NCBI RefSeq assembly: GCF_012927305.1
Contig: NZ_JABBGH010000001.1
Coordinates: 1,178,001-1,242,000 of the forward strand
Length of the DNA stretch: 64,000 nucleotides
Direction: 5' to 3'
From: Hymenobacter polaris
GTDB lineage: Bacteria > Bacteroidota > Bacteroidia > Cytophagales > Hymenobacteraceae
The translations under genes and the position numbers were made by a program. The notes beneath the pieces are model-generated. The model saw only the letters and a program-made list of their open reading frames with translations, did not search any database and had not been told where the DNA came from. Position 1 is the first letter of the stretch. Each line of letters opens with the position of its first letter. Of this stretch, positions 56,989-64,000 are shown piece after piece.

Positions 56989-57600
56989 TTAGCTCAGGTA
57001 AATCTTACGTAGCGCGTCCAGCGCCCGGTGGGCTTTTACGCGGGCCGCGCCGGCGGTGCAGCCCAGCTGCTCGCCTATCTCGGCGTAGTCGAAGCCCTGG
57101 AAGCGGTGCAGCACCAGCACCTCGCGCTGGGCGGCGGGCAGCAGGGCCAGGGCTTCTTGCAGGGCCTGCTGCTCGTCGTGGCGGGTGCGGCTGGCCTGGG
57201 CCTGGCGGCCGTGGGCGGCGGTTTTCTCCACTTCCTCCAGGTCGGCGGTGGGGCGCTGGCGCTGGTAGTGGTCGGCCCACACGTGGCGGGCCAGCTGGTA
57301 TACCCAGGCCCGAAACGGCTGGCCCGGCTGGTAGCTGGCGCGGTAGCGCAGCACCCGCATAAACACGTTCTGGGTCAAATCCTGGGCCAGGTCACGGTCG
57401 CCGTTGGCCAGCCGGGCCAAAAAGCCATACAGCGGCCCCTGGTAGCGCTCAAACAAGCCGGTGAGGCAATCCAGCTCGCCGTCGCGCACCCGCTCCATCA
57501 GGGCTTCGTCGCTGAGTTGGGTGGCGGTGGCGGGCATAGAAGCAGCGGCAGAAAGGTCAGGTAGCGGGGGGTTTGCTGGGAGTACCGACGGGGCGGCCAT
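56989..57600 (-). CDS. RNA polymerase ECF sigma factor (sigma-70 family)
   Basis: A 203-residue ECF sigma factor. Region 2 is LTGLFERYQGPLYGFLARLANGDRDLAQDLTQNVFMRVLRYRASYQPGQPFRAWVYQLARHVWADHYQRQ; region 4 is EALALLPAAQREVLVLHRFQGFDYAEIGEQLGCTAGAARVKAHRALDALR. With its anti-sigma partner and three DUF4097 proteins it forms one minus-strand unit that probably controls an envelope response. ATG 57600 is used; ATG 57537 is an alternative that drops a Pro/Ala-rich 21-residue leader. Confidence 0.93.
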   Translation of the reverse strand: MAAPSVLPANPPLPDLSAAASMPATATQLSDEALMERVRDGELDCLTGLFERYQGPLYGFLARLANGDRDLAQDLTQNVFMRVLRYRASYQPGQPFRAWVYQLARHVWADHYQRQRPTADLEEVEKTAAHGRQAQASRTRHDEQQALQEALALLPAAQREVLVLHRFQGFDYAEIGEQLGCTAGAARVKAHRALDALRKIYLS

Positions 57601-57630
57601 ACGTTACAGCGGGAGAAGAAATTTGTGGTA

Positions 57631-57661
57631 AAAAAAAGGCCAGCCGCTTGCGCGGCTGGCC
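57631..57661 (-). terminator. Terminator of the BlaI-M56-TlpA operon
   Basis: Perfect 10-bp stem GGCCAGCCGC / GCGGCTGGCC with a four-base loop, followed on the minus strand by seven or more T (the A run at 57630-57637). It lies 44 bases after the TlpA stop. Confidence 0.93.
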
Positions 57662-57704
57662 CCTGAGCGCCAGCTATCAGTCTAAAATGCTGACTGCTAA
57701 CCAA

Positions 57705-58466
57705 CTATTCGATACTCTTCAATGCCTGAGCAAACTCGTCCTCATTCACTTCCGGGCTGAGCTGCTTGGTTTGCTGGTCGAAGCGCTGCGGCATGCCGCC
57801 GATAATTTGCTGAATAACCCCGCTGCGATTGACAAACACGCTCAGGGGGTAGTTCTGGGTGAACTGGGCGCAGTACGCCGCAGCATCGGGTAGGTGCTGC
57901 CAGGTGAAGGACTGCTTTTGTAAAAAGGCTTGCACCTGACGGGCGGGCTCGTAGGTGAGGGCCAGGAACGCCACGTCAGGGTGCTGCTGCCGGAAGCGAT
58001 TGAGCGCCGGAATCTCGGCCAGGCAGGGCGCGCAGGTGGTAAACCAGAGGTTGAGCACCACCGGCCGGCCGCGCAGGCTGGCCGCCGTCACGGGTTGCCC
58101 GGCCAGGTTGCGCAGGGCAAAATCGGGCAGGGGCTTGCCCACCAGGGCTTGGTAGCGCTGCTCGTTGGTGCGCACTGTGGCCGTGCTGGCGCGCAGGGTG
58201 TAGGTGTACAGCAGCGTGTCGTGGCGCTGCTCTTGCCCGGTTATCTTGCTTTCCAGCAGCATCCCTAGGGAGGCCAGCTTAACCGAGCGAGCCCGCACCA
58301 CCGAGTCGAGCTGGGCGGCCGAGTACAGCGGCTTGCCGGGCCCGTTGCGGTAGCGCACCACTTGGGCGTGAGCGTGCTGCCCCCACCCTAGGGCCAGTAG
58401 CCAGCCCCCCAGCAGCCAGCGGGTAGCGGAGGAGTGGCGCGGGAAGAGTGCGGGCAGCAGCGGCAT
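57705..58466 (-). CDS. TlpA-type thioredoxin-like protein of the BlaI-M56 operon
   Basis: A 253-residue exported protein. After a signal segment (TRWLLGGWLLALGWGQHAHAQ) and a spacer, a TlpA fold begins at VGKPLPDFALRNLAGQPVTAASLRGRPVVLNLWFTTCAPCLAEIPALNRF with an intact CAPC redox pair and cis-Pro NYPLSVF. It starts 5 bases after the M56 stop, so it is the third gene of the operon. It could act in the periplasm on cysteines of envelope proteins under the same regulation. Confidence 0.9.
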   Translation of the reverse strand: MPLLPALFPRHSSATRWLLGGWLLALGWGQHAHAQVVRYRNGPGKPLYSAAQLDSVVRARSVKLASLGMLLESKITGQEQRHDTLLYTYTLRASTATVRTNEQRYQALVGKPLPDFALRNLAGQPVTAASLRGRPVVLNLWFTTCAPCLAEIPALNRFRQQHPDVAFLALTYEPARQVQAFLQKQSFTWQHLPDAAAYCAQFTQNYPLSVFVNRSGVIQQIIGGMPQRFDQQTKQLSPEVNEDEFAQALKSIE

Positions 58467-58471
58467 GGCAG

Positions 58472-61060
58472 CTAGTTTTCGTTGATGGTGATGCTGACCG
58501 TGCGGCGCCCCTTGCCCTGGCTGCTGGCGGGCAGCTGGTACAAGCGGCGGTATTTTTCGGCTTGGGCAGCGGTCAGCACCTTACCATTTACCCGCAGCTC
58601 CTTTTCATTTAGTTGAAAAGTAAAGCTGCGTTCGTCTTTACCCAGTAGCCCGTCGCGGCGCAGTTCCTCGCGCAGTTCCTGGGTGGTGGGGCCGGTGGGC
58701 GGGGTAGGCGGCGCGGGCAAGGCGGGGCCGGCTAGCCCCGGCGCCCCTAGGGGCAGCACGGGCGCCAGCGGCGGCTGCGGCGGGTGGGGCACCGCTACCC
58801 GGCCCCGGCCCGTAGCGCCGGCCCCATCCAGGGCGCGCAGCTCGGCCTCGGCCGAGGCAATGCGGGCTTCGAGCTGGGCGCGGCGCGCGGCGGTGCGGTC
58901 GACCCCGGTACGGGCGCCTACCCCCCCATTGAAGCGCGCGCGGGCCTCGGCCAGGGCTTGGCGGGCGTCGGCTTGCGCCTGGCGGGCGTCGCTTTCCGCC
59001 TGGCGCATATCGGCCTGGGCCTCGCGCTGCTGCGCCTGCATGTCGCGCTGGTACTGCTGCATCTCGCGCTGGTAGTCGGCCATTTCGCGCTGGTACTGCT
59101 GCATCTCGCGCTGGGTTTGTGCCAGGTCGGCCGGGCTGCCTAGGGCGTTGGGAAAGCTAAAGGTCATTCCTCGCTGCAAGGCCTGGCCGTCCAGGTTGAG
59201 GCGCAGCTGCTGCCGGTCGGGCGTGAGGCGCTTCAGGCCCTTGGTGCGGCTGTCGAGGCGGTAGGTGAGCGGGCCAGTTGGGCGGCTGCCTTCGTCGAGG
59301 CTGCGCTGGGCCTGCTCGATGGCGCGGCGCTGCTCGGGGGTTAGGTCGGGGTTGCGCAGCGACTTGGCCAGGCCAGCGCGGGCTTTACTCAGGGCTTTGT
59401 CTTGGGTGGCCTGCTCCTCCTCGGGCGAGAAGCGGAAGCGGAAGGAGTCGGGGTTCACCGTCAGGCCCCGCAGGTCAACGGTGCCCCACCCGGCCTGGGC
59501 GCGGGCCGGGCCGCTGCTCCAGCCGCGGTTGAGAGGCTGCGCGTTGCTCCAGCCGCGATTCAGGGAGCGCGCGTCGCCCCAACCCGCAGACCCGGCATTG
59601 GGCTCGATAATCTCGACGGTGCTGGTGGTTTTGCCGTGCTTGACTTTCTTGCCGGTTTCGCCGGTGGCTACGGGCTGGCCGTCCACGGTCAGACTCACTA
59701 CGCGGCCCTTCTTGTCTTTCTCAAGTACAATGCGGCGGGCCGGGCGGCGAGGCGGCGCCTGGGCAGCCCACCCCCGCAGGGGCACCGGGGGCACGGGCGG
59801 CATCGCCAGCGGCGCAGCCGGCTCCGCTGGTACCGCGCTCGCATCAGGCTCGGCCGGGGCCGCCGGAGCCGGTGGGGCCGCCGGGGCAGCGATGGCCGGC
59901 GGCGCTGGCGGCGCGGGGCGGCGCGTGGTATCGGCGGGGGCGGTTTGCCAAGGTAGCCGGGCGGCGCTTTTGGAAAGCGGAGCGGCTATGGCCAGCCCGG
60001 TGCCCAGGCCCGCCACGCCCAGTAGGCACAGCACCCCCGCTAGCAGGCCTTCGGTGAGGGTAGGCGCCTGGGGGCGGCCTAGGGCCAGCCGGCGCACGCG
60101 GGCCAGTAGCGAGCCGCGGCCCCCTACCCCGGCGGCGGCCAGGGCTAGGCGCGGGGCCGGGGCAGCGGCCACCTCTAGTTCGGCCAAGGCCGCCAGGGCG
60201 CGGGCCACCCGCAGGGCATCGCCGCCGCAGAGGGCCGCCGCCTGGTCGTCGCAGCAGTTTTCGCGCTCGGCGCGCAGGCAGCCGGCCATAAACCACACCG
60301 CCGGGTGGTAAAAGAACACGGCTTCGGTGGCCGCCAGGGCCAGGTTAAGCACGTAGTCGCGGCGCACGATGTGGGCCAGCTCGTGGGCCAGCAGGGCTTC
60401 GAGCAGCGCCGGGGGCAGGCCCGCCACCGCCCCCAGGGGCAGCAAGATGGCCGGGCGCAGGTAGCCCAGCACCAGCGGCCCGCGCACCCGCCCCGACTCG
60501 AGCAGGGCCACCGGGCGGCGCAAGCCGGCGCGGGCGGCCAGCTCCGCCAGGCGATGCTGCCACTCGGCCCCGAGGGACTGGGTGCCCGCCCGACGCAGGC
60601 GGCCGGCGTACAGCAAGCCCCCCGCCAGGCGGCCGCTCATCAGCAGCAGCCCCAGCAGCCAAGCCGTTACCAGCAGCGGTAGGTAGGGCTCGGCCCAGCG
60701 GGCCAGCAACGGCAGCAGGTCGGTGGTAGGAGCCGGGGCGTGCGCTTGTATAGCCATGATGCGCTCCATCACCACTTGCTCGCGCAGCGAGTGCGCCGCT
60801 GGAGCCACCACCAGGGACGCCGCCGCGCCTTGGCTATAGTAGTAGCCGAAGGTGCCGCCCACGGCCAGCAGCAACCCTGCAATGGCCGCCGCGCTGGCCG
60901 CGTAGCGCACTTCGGGGCGGTGGCGGCGCAGCAGCGGCAGGGCGGCGGCCAGCAGGCCGGCCAGCACCGCTCCCTGCCACAGCGAGTGCAGCAGGGCATA
61001 GCCCAGCGCCCGCACCAGCGCGGGCGATAACCAGTTCTCAAGCACTTGGAGCGTTGTCAT
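58472..61060 (-). CDS. M56 family (BlaR1-like) membrane metallopeptidase with extracytoplasmic coiled coil
   Basis: An 862-residue protein. The N-terminal part has about four membrane helices and the M56 zinc site HELAH at 226-230 (LAHELAHIVRRDY), with the third-ligand region in AERENCCDDQA. After a helix near 350 comes a large domain without any penicillin-binding motif: a Pro/Ala stretch, RIVLEKDKKGRVVSLTVDGQPV, LNRGW repeats, then a heptad-like run of QREMQQY, QREMADY and QRDMQAQ units followed by ADxRQA repeats. BlaR1-type proteins cut their BlaI repressor on sensing a signal; here the signal domain is novel. It overlaps the BlaI gene by 23 bases. Confidence 0.9.
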   Translation of the reverse strand: MTTLQVLENWLSPALVRALGYALLHSLWQGAVLAGLLAAALPLLRRHRPEVRYAASAAAIAGLLLAVGGTFGYYYSQGAAASLVVAPAAHSLREQVVMERIMAIQAHAPAPTTDLLPLLARWAEPYLPLLVTAWLLGLLLMSGRLAGGLLYAGRLRRAGTQSLGAEWQHRLAELAARAGLRRPVALLESGRVRGPLVLGYLRPAILLPLGAVAGLPPALLEALLAHELAHIVRRDYVLNLALAATEAVFFYHPAVWFMAGCLRAERENCCDDQAAALCGGDALRVARALAALAELEVAAAPAPRLALAAAGVGGRGSLLARVRRLALGRPQAPTLTEGLLAGVLCLLGVAGLGTGLAIAAPLSKSAARLPWQTAPADTTRRPAPPAPPAIAAPAAPPAPAAPAEPDASAVPAEPAAPLAMPPVPPVPLRGWAAQAPPRRPARRIVLEKDKKGRVVSLTVDGQPVATGETGKKVKHGKTTSTVEIIEPNAGSAGWGDARSLNRGWSNAQPLNRGWSSGPARAQAGWGTVDLRGLTVNPDSFRFRFSPEEEQATQDKALSKARAGLAKSLRNPDLTPEQRRAIEQAQRSLDEGSRPTGPLTYRLDSRTKGLKRLTPDRQQLRLNLDGQALQRGMTFSFPNALGSPADLAQTQREMQQYQREMADYQREMQQYQRDMQAQQREAQADMRQAESDARQAQADARQALAEARARFNGGVGARTGVDRTAARRAQLEARIASAEAELRALDGAGATGRGRVAVPHPPQPPLAPVLPLGAPGLAGPALPAPPTPPTGPTTQELREELRRDGLLGKDERSFTFQLNEKELRVNGKVLTAAQAEKYRRLYQLPASSQGKGRRTVSITINEN

Positions 61061-61478
61061 CGGCTTTTGCAGGGGTGGCGGGGGTGGGAGCGGTGGCGTT
61101 TTGGATTTCGATGTCGTTGAGCAGGCGCCGAATCTGGGCCAGCTCGTCGGGCGAAGTGCGGCGGTGCCCGAGCGCCTGCAGCACCAGCTTCAGGGCCGAG
61201 CCGCCGAAAGTGGCTTCCACGAAGCGGTCGAGCAGCAGGCCCTGGGTGTCGTGCTCGCGCACGGCGGCGCGGTACACGTGGCTGCGGCCTTCGTCGTCGC
61301 GCTGCACCAGCCCCTTTTCCAGCATCAGTTGCATGATTTTGAGGGTGGTGGTGTAGCCGATTTCGCGGCGCTCGCTGAGCTGCTCGTTCACGAGGCGCAC
61401 GGTGGCGGGGCCGTGCTGCCAGAGTACCTGTAGTATTTCCAGCTCGGCGTCGGTGGGCTTTGGGGGCGGCTTGGGCAT
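61038..61478 (-). CDS. BlaI/MecI/CopY-type transcriptional repressor
   Basis: A 146-residue winged-helix protein: PTDAELEILQVLWQHGPATVRLVNEQLSERREIGYTTTLKIMQLMLEKGLVQRDDEGRSHVYRA, then the dimerisation part VEATFGGSALKLVLQALGHRRTSPDELAQIRRLLNDIE. It should repress its own operon with the M56 peptidase and TlpA genes. ATG 61478 is chosen; a TTG four codons up is possible. Three matching palindromes lie just upstream, the expected binding sites. There is no beta-lactamase gene nearby, so the regulon is not obviously about beta-lactams. Confidence 0.93.
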   Translation of the reverse strand: MPKPPPKPTDAELEILQVLWQHGPATVRLVNEQLSERREIGYTTTLKIMQLMLEKGLVQRDDEGRSHVYRAAVREHDTQGLLLDRFVEATFGGSALKLVLQALGHRRTSPDELAQIRRLLNDIEIQNATAPTPATPAKADDNAPSA

Positions 61479-61500
61479 GGGCGGAGGCAAAAAAGTTTCC

Positions 61501-61516
61501 TACGAACTATTTCGTA
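61501..61516 (-). promoter_or_regulatory. BlaI-type operator 1 (TACGA-N6-TCGTA)
   Basis: TACGAACTATTTCGTA, 23 bases upstream of the repressor ATG; perfect 5-base half-sites. Confidence 0.8.
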
Positions 61517-61527
61517 TCCAAAGATTA

Positions 61528-61543
61528 TACGATGAGCTTCGTA
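61528..61543 (-). promoter_or_regulatory. BlaI-type operator 2 (TACGA-N6-TCGTA)
   Basis: TACGATGAGCTTCGTA, same half-sites and same 6-base centre as operator 1, 27 bases away. A near-consensus -7 box on the minus strand (TAATCTTTG, one base too long) lies between operators 1 and 2. Confidence 0.8.
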
Positions 61544-61558
61544 GTTAAAAACTAAACC

Positions 61559-61574
61559 TACGAAATTTCTCGTA
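61559..61574 (-). promoter_or_regulatory. BlaI-type operator 3 (TACGA-N6-TCGTA)
   Basis: TACGAAATTTCTCGTA, 31 bases from operator 2 and again with a 6-base centre. Confidence 0.8.
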
Positions 61575-61665
61575 TAATAATGCAACAAGCTGATTATAAG
61601 ACTTAAAATTTTTACTTCTCCACCAAAGGCTACTTACTCCTTACAAACGGCCTAGACTATTAGGC

Positions 61666-61775
61666 GCGCCAAAAGCCCGTCTGTCATGCTGAGCCTGTCG
61701 AAGCATCTCTACCGAACAATGCGGCGTGTTAGAGATGCTTCGACAAGCTCAGCATGACAGACGGGCTTTTGGCGC
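61666..61775. repeat. Dispersed hairpin repeat, copy 10
   Basis: GCGCCAAAAGCCCGTCTGTC and its exact complement end the element, continuing into CATGCTGAGC / GCTCAGCATG. It lies between the BlaI operators and the stop of the helicase gene; the GC stem followed by TTTT could end the helicase-side transcript. Confidence 0.93.
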
Positions 61776-61803
61776 ATCCCAGCCCAACCCCTATGCCCCT
61801 CGC

Positions 61804-63249
61804 CTACTCGTCGGCCTGGCCGTTGGCCTCGGTACCCTCGCCTAGCAGCCGGGGCTGGAAGTTGAGCAGAAACAGCCGCTCCGAGGCCCGCGTGATGGCC
61901 GTGTAAAGCCAGCGAGCAAACTCGCCCCCTAGGGGCTCCTCGGGCTTGAGGTAGCCGTGGTCGACAAATACGGCCTGCCACTGGCCGCCCTGCGCCTTGT
62001 GGCAGGTGAGGGCGTAGGCAAACTTCACTTGCAGGGCGTTGAGGTAGGGGTCGCGACGCATTTCGGCGTTGCGCTCGCCCTTTTTGGTGATGTGGGCGTA
62101 GTCCTCGCCCACGGCCTGGTAGAGCTTCTCGTTCTGGTCGCGCGGCAGGGCGGGGCTCTCGGTGTGCAGCGTGTCGAGCAGCAGCTTCACTTCCAGCTCG
62201 GGCTCGTCGGGGTAATCTACCAGCCGCACCAGGGCCTGGGCGAAGCGGAAGCCGAACACTTCCTCGCGGCGGATAATCTTGCGAATCTGCAAAAAGTCGC
62301 CGTTGGCCAGAAAGCCCATTTCTGAGTTTTTAGGCACCCAGAAGTAGTTGTTGCGCACTACCATCAGGTAGTCGCCCCCTTGTATCTCGTCCTCGGCCTC
62401 GAACAGCACCTGCCGGATAAGCTGGTTGTACTGGTTGGCGTTGCGGTTCGAACGGCAGATAATAGTGGTGTTTTCGTGCCCGTAGTGGCGGTAGGCCCAG
62501 CGCAGGCCGTCCTCCAACTTGTCGCCGCCCATCTTAAAGATGTCCGGGAAGCCCTTGGTGTGCAAGTGAATGGCGGGCTCCTGCTGGCGCAACTCCTCGC
62601 GCAACTCGGTGGCATTCACCAAAATACCCGAGGCCTCGGCCTGGCGCATCACCTGGCGCAGCTCCACGCCCTCCACGCGGGCCCGGAAGCGCTCGGCCAG
62701 CAGCTGCGGGTCGAGGGCCGGGCTCAGCAGCTGGCCCACCGGCGGCAGCTGGGCCGTATCGCCGATGAGCAGCAGGCGGTTGGTGCTTTTCTCGAACACG
62801 TAGCCCATCAAATCGTCCAGCAGCCCGGTTTCGCCAAAGGCTTTTTCGTCCGATATCATCGAGGCCTCGTCCACGATATAGAGCATCTCCTCCACCCGAT
62901 TGGGCTGGCGCTGGAAGCTCAGGCGCTCGGAAGGCGCGCCGCTGGTTTGGCGGTAAATCTTCTTGTGGATGGTGCTGGCTGGCACCCCGGCGTAGGCGCT
63001 CATCACCTTGGCGGCGCGGCCGGTGGGCGCCATCAGGGTGTACTTGCGCTGCATGCGGGCCAGCCACTGCACCAGGGCGCTGATGACGGTGGTTTTGCCG
63101 GTGCCCGCGTAGCCGCGCAGCACAAACACCTTGCGCCCTGGCAGCGGGTCGCGCAAGAAGGCGTCGAGCTGCGCAAATAGCTCCGCTTGGTCGCCGGTCG
63201 GCTCAAACGGAAAGTAGTCCCGCACGGACGGGAAGCGGGTTTTTAACAC
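61804..63249 (-). CDS. RecD-like ATP-dependent DNA helicase (SF1)
   Basis: A 481-residue SF1B helicase. Walker A GYAGTGKT is at 46-53; other motifs in order are LMAPTGRAAKVM (Ia), LYIVDEASMI (II), LLLIGDTAQLPPVG (III), ELRQVMRQ (IV), and near the C-terminus YALTCHKAQGGQW (V) and WLYTAITRASERLFLL (VI). It is shorter than RecD2 and lacks its N-terminal domain; this form, with FPFEPTGDQ near the start, is common in Bacteroidota. A role in DNA repair or recombination is likely. It follows the 80-residue gene by 3 bases. Confidence 0.92.
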   Translation of the reverse strand: MLKTRFPSVRDYFPFEPTGDQAELFAQLDAFLRDPLPGRKVFVLRGYAGTGKTTVISALVQWLARMQRKYTLMAPTGRAAKVMSAYAGVPASTIHKKIYRQTSGAPSERLSFQRQPNRVEEMLYIVDEASMISDEKAFGETGLLDDLMGYVFEKSTNRLLLIGDTAQLPPVGQLLSPALDPQLLAERFRARVEGVELRQVMRQAEASGILVNATELREELRQQEPAIHLHTKGFPDIFKMGGDKLEDGLRWAYRHYGHENTTIICRSNRNANQYNQLIRQVLFEAEDEIQGGDYLMVVRNNYFWVPKNSEMGFLANGDFLQIRKIIRREEVFGFRFAQALVRLVDYPDEPELEVKLLLDTLHTESPALPRDQNEKLYQAVGEDYAHITKKGERNAEMRRDPYLNALQVKFAYALTCHKAQGGQWQAVFVDHGYLKPEEPLGGEFARWLYTAITRASERLFLLNFQPRLLGEGTEANGQADE

Positions 63250-63252
63250 GGA

Positions 63253-63495
63253 TTATCTTCGGTTGTATTCTTCTAATACGGGCTTAGCCTGGTAGTGAGC
63301 GCAAACCCTTTCCAGTTCCCGCTCAAATTGCGTAGTCATATCGCGCTGCCAATCCAGGATATAGCTCATTAAGCCATCTAGCTCATCAAAGTACGCGAAA
63401 AGTGTTTGCGTAGGAGAGCCTTCTACTGCCAGCCAACACCTCTGGTGCAACAAGCGATGCATAGCGTGAAGGGCTTTGTGCTCGTGAACAACCAT
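63253..63495 (-). CDS. Small protein of unknown function, AT-richer
   Basis: An 80-residue soluble protein without signal or membrane segment; the sequence has two helix-like parts (HKALHAMHRLLHQRCW and TTQFERELERVCAHYQ). Composition is clearly lower in GC than both neighbours and codon use is less biased, suggesting transfer. It is packed tightly between a thioesterase gene (9 bases) and the helicase gene (3 bases), which supports it being real. No family recognised. Confidence 0.6.
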   Translation of the reverse strand: MVVHEHKALHAMHRLLHQRCWLAVEGSPTQTLFAYFDELDGLMSYILDWQRDMTTQFERELERVCAHYQAKPVLEEYNRR

Positions 63496-63504
63496 CCCGG
63501 TAAA

Positions 63505-63942
63505 TCAATTCGCCGGTGGGGCCTCCACTACGGCCATGGTAGCGGTGGCCTTGGCGATGAGCACCTCGTCGCACCACACCTCAGCCTCGCAGAAATGCAG
63601 ACGGCGGCCGGCCTTGAGCACCCAGCCCACGGCCCGCAGCTGCGAGCCAATACCGGGATTTAAGTAGCTTACTTTCAATTCTACCGTCACCACGGGCGCC
63701 TGTACCAGGGCCACGCTGGCGAAGCCGGCCGCCAAGTCGGCCAGGGTAGCGATGAGGCCGCCGTGGGCGTAGCCCATTTGCTGCTGGTGCTGGGGCCCTA
63801 GGGGCAGGGTGGCTTCCACCCGGCCCGGCTCGATGCGGGTGAGGTCGGCCCCGATGAGGTGCATAAAGCCTTGGCGGGTAAGCCGTTCGCGAATACGGGC
63901 TTCGAGCTGGGCGTGGGTTTCGGCGGGCTGGTCGGTTGGCAT
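63505..63942 (-). CDS. PaaI-type hotdog-fold thioesterase
   Basis: A 145-residue hotdog enzyme: GADLTRIEPGRVEATLPLGPQHQQQMGYAHGGLIATLADLAAGFAS carries the HGG and the catalytic Asp, followed by VTVELKVSYLNPG and LHFCEAEVW. Members hydrolyse acyl- or aryl-CoA thioesters. ATG 63942 is chosen over a TTG three codons upstream. It probably heads a unit with the 80-residue gene and the helicase. Confidence 0.9.
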   Translation of the reverse strand: MPTDQPAETHAQLEARIRERLTRQGFMHLIGADLTRIEPGRVEATLPLGPQHQQQMGYAHGGLIATLADLAAGFASVALVQAPVVTVELKVSYLNPGIGSQLRAVGWVLKAGRRLHFCEAEVWCDEVLIAKATATMAVVEAPPAN

Positions 63943-64000
63943 AGGGCTCAAAGATATTGGCTGTACCTTACGGCCACCTTTTTCTACTGCCCTAGGCCAT

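Noticed and set aside
59265..60311. Plus-strand open frame of 348 codons opposite the M56 gene
   Set aside because: Low-complexity Ala/Arg/Gly shadow of the reverse strand.
58472..61478. Beta-lactam resistance operon
   Set aside because: The BlaI/M56 pair is present but there is no penicillin-binding sensor domain and no beta-lactamase gene nearby.
63253..63495. Toxin-antitoxin partner
   Set aside because: There is no second small gene in the usual arrangement and no toxin or antitoxin motif in the 80 residues.
63952..64000. Possible minus-strand gene start (CAT at the last three bases)
   Set aside because: Only the window edge is visible; nothing supports coding.

Overview
The window looks like chromosomal DNA of a high-GC member of Bacteroidota, most likely a Hymenobacter-like cytophagalean. 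The evidence is a type IX secretion (T9SS) sorting domain, an SusC-like outer-membrane barrel, DUF4097, DUF6624, DUF6702 and DUF5916 proteins, promoters of the TAnnTTTG type, no obvious Shine-Dalgarno sites, and an rpsP-rimM-trmD-rplS cluster whose S16 has the long acidic/alanine-rich tail seen in this phylum. No rRNA, tRNA, CRISPR array, prophage or insertion sequence was recognised.

Layout. 1-7.4 kb: end of a heptosyltransferase-like gene, a UvrA2-type ABC ATPase, an M1 aminopeptidase and an M16 protease. 7.4-10.1 kb: an overlapping trio (pentapeptide-like protein, SRA-HNH nuclease, solo SRA protein) followed by an O-methyltransferase. 10.1-21.9 kb: outer-membrane receptor, LysM lytic transglycosylase, thioredoxin-fold protein, panB, creD, a pseudouridine synthase, a DUF6624 gene broken by a stop codon, and a fatty-acid desaturase. 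22-26 kb: a secreted Hint-domain protein and a Tat-exported amine oxidase/aminotransferase pair. 26-35 kb: translation cluster, aminotransferase, SDR, dxr, rseP and a DUF6702 protein. 35-42 kb: DUF2461 protein, L,D-transpeptidase, a propeller protein, a double FKBP lipoprotein, a MarR-GNAT fusion divergent from meaB, and a TlpA-like protein. 42-47.6 kb: a non-phosphorylating L-fucose pathway (mutarotase, FucP, lactonase, two SDRs, FAH-family hydrolase) with no visible dehydratase. 47.6-53 kb: secreted proteins. 53.2-57.6 kb: ECF sigma factor, zinc-finger/HEAT anti-sigma factor and three DUF4097 proteins. 57.7-61.6 kb: BlaI-M56-TlpA operon behind three matching operators. 61.8-64 kb: RecD-like helicase, a small AT-richer gene and a thioesterase.

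Two DNA-level patterns cut across the genes. The palindrome CCTAGG, usually as CCCTAGGG, occurs about 90 times in 64 kb by hand count, in several reading frames, over stop codons and in intergenic DNA, like a highly iterated palindrome. A family of 80-110 bp hairpins related to TCATGCTGAGC...GCTCAGCATGA sits in at least ten intergenic gaps. These, the SRA locus, the Hint protein and the triple operator are the most interesting items.
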